Assembly (NCBI RefSeq): GCF_036850765.1
Contig: NC_089493.1
Coordinates: forward strand, 167,822,140-167,886,139
Origin: Saccopteryx bilineata
Taxonomy: Eukaryota > Chordata > Mammalia > Chiroptera > Emballonuridae
Direction of reading: 5' to 3'
Length of the DNA stretch: 64,000 nucleotides
Shown: one piece after another, positions 55,616 through 64,000 of the stretch
Layout of the letters: each line of letters begins with the position of its first letter
How positions within the stretch are numbered: the first letter of the stretch is position 1
Notes under the pieces: generated by a model
Told to the model about the DNA's origin: nothing
What the model saw: the letters and a program-made list of their open reading frames with translations, nothing else
Databases searched by the model: none
Made by a program: the position numbers and the translations under genes

Positions 55616-55822
55616 TGAACATAGACAGATTAACAGGAGAAAATAAAAATTTTAAATATGTGCATACTGGGAATTCACATAAGCATGAACATTCCAAAGA
55701 TAGGTGAAATTGGATATATATGTCATTCTGGATAAAGGAGAAATGGGAAAGACAGAGACAGGATTTCAAAGAAGACAGGCAATATACAGGTAGTCAAGAA
55801 AGAGTGGAATGTATATGGCAGG

Positions 55823-55936
55823 TAAATTCTTGCTTCAGCCCTGGCCAGATGGCTCAGTTGGTTAGAACATTATTCTAACCAGAGGTTGCCAGTTCAGTCC
55901 CTCCCTGGTCAGGGCACATACAGGAACAGATCCATG

Positions 55937-55975
<39 letters not shown>

Positions 55976-56005
55976 ATTAATAAAAAGTTTAAAATTCTTG
56001 ATTCA
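55823..56005 (+). mobile_element. SINE family D, sense, 14-bp duplication
   Basis: Head GCCCTGGCCAGATGGCTCAG and (CT)n. Flanks AAATTCTTGCTTCA (55823-55836) and AAATTCTTGATTCA (55992-56005). Confidence 0.93.
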
Positions 56006-56930
56006 ATGTGACACAGGGGATCTAGCTATCAGGCTGCTGGCTGGCTCCTCCCTATCGACCATACTTCAGATTCGGCTAAGGTGAGTAACCTAAGATTTCT
56101 TTCTTGAAGCAGGTTTTCCCATCTGAATTTCTTGGGCAGGAAAGGGGGAGGGTCAAATATTCTTTCCAAGTCTTTTATTTCTTAATAACCAGCTTAAAAC
56201 CCACAGCCCAGAGGCACAGCTCTGGCCCCCTTCACCTTTTGTACTAGTTCTTATTTCTGACCCAGTCCACGCAGGTGCCACGTATATGTTAAGTTGTCTG
56301 GTCTCTGACGTCCTCTGATCAAGAATAGTTCCCACAGCCTCATTTGTTTTTTATTTCATGAGTTGACATGTCTGAGAAGTCCAGGACAGTCATTTTGCAG
56401 ATGACACAGATTATTTGTTCCGCAGCTAGCAGTAGTTGCACACCTGTGTGCCAGGCACTGGGCTGGTGACAGGAGAACATTGCCATCATGGCAGGTGTGG
56501 TCTTTTTCCTTCTGGAGCTCACAGAGCCTGGTGATGGGTAAGCAAGTTACAGAGAAGTAACATGTGCTCTGGGATCGGGATGTGTTTGGCCAGGTTGAAG
56601 AACCAAGAGGGCATTTGGCAGCCGGATGGGGGCCTGGGGCAGGGGTATGGGATGAGGCTGATGCCATTGCTCGGGGCCAGATTCTGCTGTAGCTTTTTGA
56701 GTTCATTTTAGATACACCGGGAAGCCCCTGGAGAACTGATACAAGCGCATCATGAACTGAGGCAGACACTGTTCTTGTGAAAGCCACCAGCTGCTGTATC
56801 AAGCCCCGCCCCCCCGTGGGTGGTTGCCAGCTTGGAATGAAATCTCTGCCACAAATTAAAGAGGGTATTATAAAATTCAAGCTATTGTTTGCTAGAACGT
56901 AGAGGGATCACCAAAGATGATTTTACAATA
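56006..56930. other. Single-copy-looking sequence
   Basis: The minus-strand frame 56356-56880 (174 codons) has no recognised domain. No gene called. Confidence 0.4.
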
Positions 56931-57114
56931 ATTTTTTAAAGAGTCTATTTATTGATTTTTAGAGAATGGCAGGGGGAGGAGCAGGAAGCATCAACTCGTA
57001 GTAGTTGCTTCCTGTATGTGCCTTGACTGGGCACGCCCTGGGTTTCGAACTGGCGACCTCAGCATTCCAGGTTGATGCTTTATCCACTGCACCACCACAG
57101 GTCAGACTATAATT
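56931..57114 (-). mobile_element. SINE family A, antisense, short tail
   Basis: CATCAACTCGTAGTAGTTGC with a small internal insertion, then CGAACTGGCGACCTCAGC and head ..CCACCACAGGTCAGAC. Confidence 0.88.
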
Positions 57115-57865
57115 CTGATTTATGGTTGTATTTGAAATTATACCAGAGTAATTTCTGAGGTATAGACTTGGCTTCCTGGAGTGGCTGGCGGGGACAAGTC
57201 CTGTTTCCTCATCTTGTCTTTGGTTTGTCAGTGATTGAAACAACCCAATGGTCTTGTTGCCTCCCAGGCAGCTTCTAATTTGGCCATGGGCTAGTGTCTG
57301 GCAAACCCTGCTAGCCCTGGGGTGGGGCTTCAGCCTTCCACAGCTCAGCCTTTCCAGGGATCATCCTCCTTTGCTTCACGTCCTGCAAGTCAGCTATACT
57401 GGAACCAAACTGGAGCTTAAAATGAGACTACAGCGGCACAATGAGACACCCACTTGTTCTGGACAGGACCTGTGCAGCTGGAGGCCTGGGGGAATGGGTC
57501 CTCTGGGTGTGGAAGAACCACAAAGACACTTAGCAATGAGCTCAAAGCTTCCCAACCAGAGACTAAGGGGAAAGAATCCCAGTTGGCAGGGTTTAACAGC
57601 GCTGAAGTTAGTTACCATTATTTGTGTCTTGAATTCACAGACTTGCATTAATTCCTTCACCTCTATGCCCTCCATGAGGTCTTTCCTCATTGATATTCTT
57701 CACTCATTTCTCCTGTGTTTCCTGTGTGCTGAGAACTGCTGGGAGCTGGGAGGGGGGCGGTGCACATCACAGCAGAAGGAGCATGACCCAGAGTCTGGGG
57801 ATGGTTAGAACAGCCACAGAGCCGCACTGCAGGCAGGAAGGTGTGTTGGATGCAGGACCCAGCCC
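57115..57865. other. Single-copy-looking sequence
   Basis: The plus-strand frame 57248-57808 (186 codons) and the minus-strand frame 57394-57690 overlap. Neither has a domain that I recognise. Confidence 0.4.
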
Positions 57866-58230
57866 TTGCAGTCTACTCAGCTGCAGGAGCCTAATGGTCC
57901 TAGAATGTGCCAAGCTCCCTATGCTCTAGGGTCCTGGCAACTGCTGTTCCTTCTGCTAGAATGCTTTTCCTGCCCCACTTCCTCGACCAGCCAACTGCTT
58001 TCCTGGAAAGCTGCCCTTCCCTGATCACCGTTACTATGCTTGACAACCTTATTACATGCATGCCCAGGACTGTCTCTCTCCTTCAAAGCACACAGTTCTG
58101 TTTTGAATAATGTGTGCATGTATGTGTGAGATGGTTTAATCACTGTCCCCTATGTGGCTATAAACTCTATGAGGGTATGGGAGCAGGTCTTGGCTGCTTC
58201 TCACAAAACTCCAGTGTACCCTATGCTTAA
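57866..58230 (+). repeat. L2-like LINE 3' relic
   Basis: CTGCTAGAATGCTTTTCCTG, AGCTGCCCTTCCCTGATCAC and CTATAAACTCTATGAGGGTA follow the L2 3' end pattern. Confidence 0.65.
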
Positions 58231-58448
58231 CCCTTTAGTGGCTGGGTTCTCTAGAAAACCCCTAGTTAGCTATAGATCCTGGCTTGGGAAGCAAATGCAT
58301 AGTGGGTGGCTCCGGGGGGGCTGGAAGGAAGGAAAGGCTATTGCTCCCATGAACATGAGCTGATCTGTCTGTTGTTGACATGCTCTCTGTGGACTTCAGA
58401 GAATCAAGTAAGATGGAAATGAGAAGGAGCTGGAACACTGAGCATTAG

Positions 58449-58738
58449 AAAGTGTTTAGAGCTGCCCTGCTGGGTGGCTCGGTGGATAGAGTGTTGTCCT
58501 GGCACTCCAAGATTATGGGTTCAATCCCCAGTGAGGGCACAAGAGAAGCAACCAATGAGTGCGCAGCTAAATGAACAACTAAGTAGCACAACAAGTTGAT
58601 GCTTCTCCCTCTCTCTCTCTCTTTCTCTGCCCTATGGCCTCTCCCTTTCTTCTCCACCTCTCTCCCCACCCCTTCTTCCTTTCCCTACCCACCCCTCTTA
58701 AAAATAGAAAAATTAAAAAAAGAAAAAGTGTTTGGAGA
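58449..58738 (+). mobile_element. SINE family D-like, sense, 12-bp duplication
   Basis: GGTGGCTCGGTGGATAGAG head, GGTTCAATCCCC B box and a long CT tail. Flanks AAAGTGTTTAGA (58449-58460) and AAAGTGTTTGGA (58727-58738). Confidence 0.9.
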
Positions 58739-59425
58739 TACTGAGCACCTCCTGTCCTAAACAGTAGGCTACTATCTAAATACTTCCTTCCCTTCAGAGT
58801 GGTCACAAGGCACTTCATGTCCCTGAAATCTTCCCCACCCTGTCACCTTCACATCTTGACCCCCATCCCCCACATTGGGATTGTCTTGAGAGAAGCAAGA
58901 TGTTCATTTCATTTTTCTGTCCTAGGCAGTCTCAACCAGGGAGAGGTAGCTCTGCAACAGGTGTTTGCCCTCCTCGGCTCCTTTGATCGGACCCTGCTCT
59001 GAAAGGACGTCCGGTTCCACTGCAGCCCTGAGCCAGCCTCAGCATGTGCCCTATTTCCCTTGGGTTGTATTTACTCCCAAATGGTGCTGGGCAAATACTC
59101 TTCTGGGGTGTTCCACTGAACAATCTTTTGGATTAAAACTTAGAATCTGTGTGGCAATGGGTGAATAACTGAGGCTCTGGGTGGAAATATGGTGTCTGGA
59201 GCATGGAGAAAGGGACTATTCTTGGGTAGTCCCAAAGTGCGATCCACGCCTTAGTACCCAGCTAGCCCTGCTCCTTTACCTTCCAATAAGAATACAATAC
59301 CAGTAGTTTGCAGTCAGAGATCAGAGACTCTCATGTCTACAAATGCTAGGAAGGTAGAGCTCTCTTGAGACTGTACTCTCCAGTTAGCCTCGGTCTCCAC
59401 CATTGCCTTTCGTCCCCAAAAGAAA
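58739..59425. other. Single-copy-looking sequence
   Basis: No feature recognised. Confidence 0.35.
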
Positions 59426-59748
59426 AATAGCTACCACTTTGTTTTGTTTTGTTTTAAGTGAGAGAAGGGGAGTTAGAGAGACAGACTCCCATGTGTGCCT
59501 CAACCGAGATGAACCCGGCAACCTGATGATCAAATCAACCAGCTATCCTCAGTGCCTAGGCCCAACACTGAAAGCAGTTGAGCCACTGGCAGCAGGAGAG
59601 GAAGAGAGAGAGAAGAGGGAGAGGGAAGAGAAGAGAAGCAGATGGTTGCTTCTCTTGTGTGCCCTGACTGGGGATCAAACCCAGGATATCCATACATCAG
59701 GCTGACGCTCTGTCCAGGGAGCCAACCATTCAGGGCCAATAGCTACCA
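59426..59748 (-). mobile_element. SINE family C-related variant, antisense, 11-bp duplication
   Basis: Body 59437-59737, with head ..GAGCCAACCATTCAGGGCC. Exact flanks AATAGCTACCA at 59426-59436 and 59738-59748. Confidence 0.92.
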
Positions 59749-59921
59749 GTTTTAAAGGAACAGACTTCCTTGGTGGTTACTCATCTTAGTTTCTGTTTTT
59801 GTTATTAGATGTCTGGGGTGGGGGCTATGGTGAATTGGAAAGCTCGCGGCTACTTAAGAGGGCAGCTACTTTTCAAATCAAGATAGTTGTTGCCACGTAG
59901 GAATGTGGACCGAATGTCACC

Positions 59922-60138
59922 AGATAATCTGGGTTTTCTTATTATATTTTTTATTTATTGATTTTAGAAAGAGGAAAAGAGAGAGAGAGGATGAGATCAA
60001 TTTGTTAGTCCACTTATTTATGCATTCATTGGTTGACCCTTGTATGTGCCCTGACCAGGGATTGAACCTGAAACCTTGGCATATTGGAACAATGCTCTCA
60101 CTGACTGAATTATCCAGCTAGGGCCAGATAATTTGGGT
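59922..60138 (-). mobile_element. SINE family D, antisense, 13-bp duplication
   Basis: Body 59935-60125. Flanks AGATAATCTGGGT and AGATAATTTGGGT. Confidence 0.93.
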
Positions 60139-60705
60139 GTGTAAGAGAAGCCAGATTTTGGAATTTGTATGTAAAATTTTTACATGTCAACAACACACCT
60201 GTGTTTTGAAACATTCTGTATGGGTCAAACAAAGCTTATCTGTGGGTTACTCTTGCCTAAGTGTTAGCAGTCCTGGGCCAGTGCAGGGCGGGCCATCTGA
60301 AAGGGTTTATTTCTGCAGACGGCAGAATGCAAGCAAATGGGTGTAAGTGAGAGAGGGACTTAACGCAGAAGAGCTGCAGGGTAGCTGCAGAGGGTGGTGG
60401 AGGGAGATGGGCTTCGGCCCAGAGAGGCTCCATGCAGAGTGTGTGAAAGCCCGTCCCTTCACCTCACTGAGCCTCAGCTTCCCACTGCCTAAACTGAGAA
60501 GAATGGCATTTGTTTCTTCCAGCCTGTCAAAGCAAAGCTACGCAGTGCTCAGAGGCTGTTACTCCAGCAGGCCTCGCCTTCAACGTGCTCAAACTGAATG
60601 TCATAGCCCCCTGGTCTCCCTGCTCATTAAACAGCCTTGTGCTCCCAGTCCCCAGGTGTGGCTCAGCTCTCCCCCTTGGTCTTAGGCATTGTAGTATCAC
60701 TGCTC
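60139..60705. other. Single-copy-looking sequence
   Basis: No gene recognised. A GAGCCTCAGCTTCCC-type MIR core fragment occurs near 60469-60483. Confidence 0.35.
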
Positions 60706-61091
60706 TCTGCTGTCTCTCTCTCTCTTTTTTTTTTCTATGACAGAGCGGGACAGAGAGAGGGACAGATAAGGACAAACAGACAGGAAGGGAGAGAGATGAG
60801 AAGCATCAGTTCTTCATTGCAGCATCTTAGTTGTTCATTGATTGCTTTCTCATATGTGTCCTGACCAGGGGGCTATAGCAGAGCGAGTGATCCCTTGCTC
60901 AAGCCAGTGACTTTTGGGCTCAAGCCAGCGACCATGGGGTCATGTCTATGATCCCACACTCAAGCCAGCAACCCCAGGCTCAAGCTAGTGAACCCGTGCT
61001 CAAGCCGATGACTTTGAACCTGGGTCCTCTGAGTCCCAGTCCCTCACTGTATCCACTGCGCCACCACCTGGTCAGGCTCTGCTGTCTCTCT
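60706..61091 (-). mobile_element. SINE family B, antisense, 14-bp duplication
   Basis: Body 60720-61077. Exact flanks TCTGCTGTCTCTCT at 60706-60719 and 61078-61091. The body has extra AAGCCAGCGACC/AAGCCAGCAACC-type units compared with shorter copies. Confidence 0.95.
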
Positions 61092-61513
61092 TAAATTCCT
61101 TTTCCTGCCACCACTCCCTCAAGGTACTCATTCATTACCTTTTTTCTGGATTGGGTTCATTGTCTTCATACCACCCGCCCTGCTTCCTCCAGACCCCTTA
61201 CTTGAAGTGTGGTTTTGCTTATGGCAACGTTGGGTTCCCCAGACCTCTTGGTGGAGGATCCCTGGTCTGGCCTATGAACTCCCCACAACCTGGCCTTCCA
61301 TCTCTCCCTCCACGCTCTCCGCTGCCATCCTCTCCAGACCCCATCTCCTGCTACCCCTGCCTCCCTCCCCCATGCACCCTGGTTCCTCTGCTTTTTTCAG
61401 TTCCTCAAATTGCCATGTTCTTCCCAGGGTCATGCTCCTTGACATGTTGGTGTCCCCTGTCTTCACTCAGCTAACCTTTAAATGTTTCTGCCTCAGATAA
61501 GATTTCTCAAGTC
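61092..61513. other. Single-copy-looking sequence
   Basis: Possibly L2-like (CCAGGGTCATGCTCCTTGAC) but not assignable. No gene. Confidence 0.35.
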
Positions 61514-61730
61514 CTGACCAGGTAGTTCAGTTGGTTAGAGCATTGACCTCATATGTCAGGTTGTGGGTTTAATCCCTGGTCAGAGCACATAGAAGAATCA
61601 ACCGAAGAATGCATGAATAAGTAAAACAATTGATGTTTCTTTCTCCCTCTCTATTTCTGTCTCTCCACTTCTCCCCCTCTCTTCTTGTCCATGCCCCTCT
61701 CTCTAAAATCAAATTAAAAAAAAAATTTTT
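61514..61730 (+). mobile_element. SINE family D, sense
   Basis: TAGTTCAGTTGGTTAGAGC head, GGTTTAATCCCTGG B box, CT tail and A-rich end. Confidence 0.9.
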
Positions 61731-62039
61731 TTTAATTTCTCTCGTCTTCCCCCTTATTTATGCTCATCATATCCTAAACTTCTCTTTGGCTCATATCACC
61801 GTAGTAATGAATTATTTGTCTATTAACGTGTTTGTCTCTGGCTTTACTAGTCTGAAGCTCTGGGGAGGGAGTACCAGATCTGGCTGTTCTGTGTCTCTTT
61901 CATAGTCATTGATTGAATGTACTCTGTCTTTTGGGTTTCTTCCTACAACGACTGCTGCAAAGAAAGGCAATGACTCACCGTTCCCTGCACACACTTTAGA
62001 GGCCTTAAATGCATATACTCTGGCATAGTCTGCCCAGGT
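61731..62039. other. Single-copy-looking sequence
   Basis: No feature recognised. Confidence 0.35.
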
Positions 62040-62335
62040 TTAAGTCTTCCTTCTATTCATAATGGGCTGTACCGCATTGGACAGGTCACCTGACCTCTTT
62101 TTATCTTAATTTCTTCAACTGTAAAATGGGACTGATAAGAGTATCCCCATAGCAGCATCCCTGTCCCTTCTCGGATCAGCTGAGGTCTCCTCATCAGTAC
62201 AATGGGGAGGGTGATGATAGTATCATCATCCCTTTTGTTGGGAGGATGAAATGAGGGAACACACAGGAAGTGCCAGCTTGATGCCTGGCACGGAACACCG
62301 CTCGGTAAATGATTATTGCTGCTCTGATTATTACT
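62040..62335 (+). repeat. MIR-like relic
   Basis: TCACCTGACCTCTTTTTATC, AACTGTAAAATGGGACTGAT, GATGAAATGAGGGAACACAC and TGATGCCTGGCACGGAAC follow the MIR pattern. Confidence 0.8.
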
Positions 62336-62567
62336 AGTCTAGTGGTGGTTCTGGCACAAATTAAAGAGACCTGTACTTCTGGTCATGCTGTAGGGCCATC
62401 TGTGGGAGGTGAATTAGACCTGCCTGGGGTCCATCCTGACTAACCTTATAATGATTTAGTGCTGGGGAAAGAGAGGAGTAAATGGCTAGACCCTCAATCT
62501 AATACCTCTCCTTTTACTTGGCTTAAGCATTTATTCCTTGGGCCTGTTTTTTTGCTTTGAAAGTAGT

Positions 62568-62708
62568 GTCCTGGCCAGTTAGCTCTGTTGATTGGAGCAT
62601 CGTTCCAATACGTAAGGGCTGCTGGTTCAATCCCCAGTCTGGGCACATATAGAAACAGATAGTTTTCTCTCTCTCTGAAATCAATAAAAAATAAATAAAT
62701 AAATAAAA
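62568..62708 (+). mobile_element. SINE family D, sense, short
   Basis: GTCCTGGCCAGTTAGCTCTG head, GGTTCAATCCCCAG B box and (AAAT)n end. Confidence 0.9.
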
Positions 62709-63329
62709 TGACTGATTTAAAAAATAAAGAATCAGCAAGATAACCTACTTTTTCTTTTTCTTTTTTGTTACCAATACAGTTTGGGGCCCTATATTCCTGG
62801 GGCAGCCTTTTCTTGACTGTCCTCTTTGAGGTCCTTTCCCCCAGACCCTCTTCACCTCATCACCCAGTTTAGTTCCTTCATAGGATTTTTCCTAGTTCGT
62901 GACATTATGATCGGTTTTCTTGCTCCCTAGACTGAAAGTTCCGTGAGATTGGAGACTTGGTATTGTTCACGGCAGGTGGGAAGGAGGGAGGGCAGGAGGA
63001 AAAGAGCCCTATAGTGGTCCTGGGATAAAAGTCTCGAACTTCAACCTGGTGTCAAGTCTGACCTGAGGATGGGAAAGGATAAGAACCAGAGGAAGGCTGC
63101 CGTCTCTGTGGCAGCTGGTTCGACTTGGCCCCTGGTGGATTCTCTTGCTTTCACACAGCTCTTTCACACTGCATGGCTTGTTGCTCTCCAGGGAGGACGC
63201 CGAGCCCTCTTACCCCATTCCAGCTCAGGGTGTTTTTCTCCTCGGTTCACCAGTGCCCGCTCAGAGCCTGCTGGCTCAGCTGCACCCAGGTCATCTCTGG
63301 ATGACTTAGATCACAGGGTGGGAACAGAA
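62709..63329. other. Single-copy-looking sequence
   Basis: The plus-strand frame 63069-63332 (87 codons) starts in an acceptable context but has no recognised domain. No gene called. Confidence 0.4.
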
Positions 63330-63515
63330 TAGACAGTAAAAATAGCAGCAACTCATCTCCATCTGTGGAACTTTTCCTGTGTGCCGAGTAACTCAGTGAA
63401 CTAAATACTCTTACTGTCCCTATTTTATGGAAGAGGAAACTGAGGCTTAAAGAGATGTCATTAGCCTAAAAAATTATAACATTTGTAAGTAACAAGGCCA
63501 TGTTTGAATCCTATC
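63330..63515 (+). repeat. MIR-like relic
   Basis: TTTTATGGAAGAGGAAACTG, AGGCTTAAAGAGATGTCATT and CAAGGCCATGTTTGAATCC are MIR core sequence. Confidence 0.8.
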
Positions 63516-63525
63516 TGTGTTATTT

Positions 63526-63745
63526 ATTTATTTTTAAAATTGATTGATTGATTAATTGATTTTAGACAGAGAGGGAGAGAAAGAGGAAGGGAGAGCGAAA
63601 GAAACATCAGTTTGTTGTTTCACTTAGTTGTGCTTGAATGTGCCCTGATTGGTTGCTTCTTGTATGTGCCCTGATCAGGGATTGAACCCACAACCTTGGC
63701 GTATTGGGACGATGCTCTCACCAACTGAGCTACCCAGCCAGGGCT
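63526..63745 (-). mobile_element. SINE family D, antisense
   Basis: (GATT)n tail, GA tract, CTTGTATGTGCCCTGATC, and head ..GAGCTACCCAGCCAGGGC. Confidence 0.92.
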
Positions 63746-64000
63746 CCATGTCATTTGTTTTAGAAGCGACCGTCTGACTGCTGTGCAGCTGGGCTGTGGA
63801 AGACTTCAGATCCTTGCAGTTTGGCTTTGGGATGTGTTGTGGGCAGGGAGACAGAGGGAGAAGGGGAAGGAAATGCTGCAGATTTATCTTCCTAATTTTA
63901 CTTGGCTTAAACTAATATTAAAATTATTTTGAGCACTCTACTGACAAAGGCGGAAGAGAGAACCCAATTTGATATTAAATATTTGCAATGGAAAATTCAC
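63746..64000. other. Unannotated right edge
   Basis: No feature recognised. Confidence 0.35.

Noticed and set aside
56356..56880. 174-codon minus-strand frame
   Set aside because: No recognisable domain or motif. A random frame of this length is expected in 64 kb.
57248..57808. 186-codon plus-strand frame
   Set aside because: No domain, and its composition is like neighbouring non-coding DNA.

Overview
The window is mammalian genomic DNA, and several independent signals point to a bat (Chiroptera). It is packed with tRNA-derived SINEs that have Pol III A/B boxes and pyrimidine-rich tails. It holds hAT transposons with exact 8-bp duplications, a mariner-like element with inverted repeats of about 100 bp, one nearly complete young LINE-1, and older MIR, L2, L1M and MLT1 relics. 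The mix of SINE families looks more like an emballonurid or related lineage than Myotis, but that is inference. I found no convincing exon of a resident multi-exon host gene, so the window reads as intergenic or deep intronic.

Layout. 1-2.5 kb: relic of an autonomous hAT transposon with a GTF2IRD2-like transposase on the minus strand, cut by three SINEs. 2.7-3.2 kb: polypyrimidine minisatellite. 3.4 kb and 10.3 kb: non-autonomous hAT elements. 4.2-5.2 kb: pile of nested SINEs. 14.0-14.6 kb: mariner-like element with a transposase remnant. 18-19.1 kb: MLT1-type LTR split by SINEs. 20.2-20.9 kb: solo LTR of a second family, seen again at 44.6-45.3 kb (minus) and 47.5-48.6 kb (plus). 21.7-22.5 kb: L2-like relic.

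The centrepiece is 23.06-32.35 kb. A 16-bp target sequence occurs three times and frames two serial SINE insertions. The second SINE carries in its A/T tail an approximately 8.4-kb minus-strand LINE-1 with ORF1, a 77-codon inter-ORF frame, ORF2 and a long 5' UTR. That LINE-1 carries in its 5' UTR a complete TPT1 (TCTP) retrocopy with an intact 172-codon frame, poly(A) tail and 16-bp target duplication.

33.5-36.1 kb is an older L1 relic carrying SINEs, one of them split by a hAT element. 42.8-44.0 kb is a SINE split twice, once by a 710-bp chimeric retroposon (LTR-like 5' part, unique middle, SINE 3' part) with an 18-bp duplication, and once by a hAT element. 44.1-44.5 kb is a decayed TMA7 retropseudogene. 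50.2-51.1 kb is another hAT element. The rest, to 64 kb, is single-copy-looking sequence with scattered SINEs and MIR/L2 pieces.

No genes form an operon or pathway. The biology is the interplay of mobile elements: L1-type machinery has mobilised SINEs, host mRNAs (TPT1, TMA7) and probably the LTR-SINE chimera, while hAT elements inserted twice at the same position of a SINE head. Boundaries of old repeats are approximate because no repeat library could be searched.
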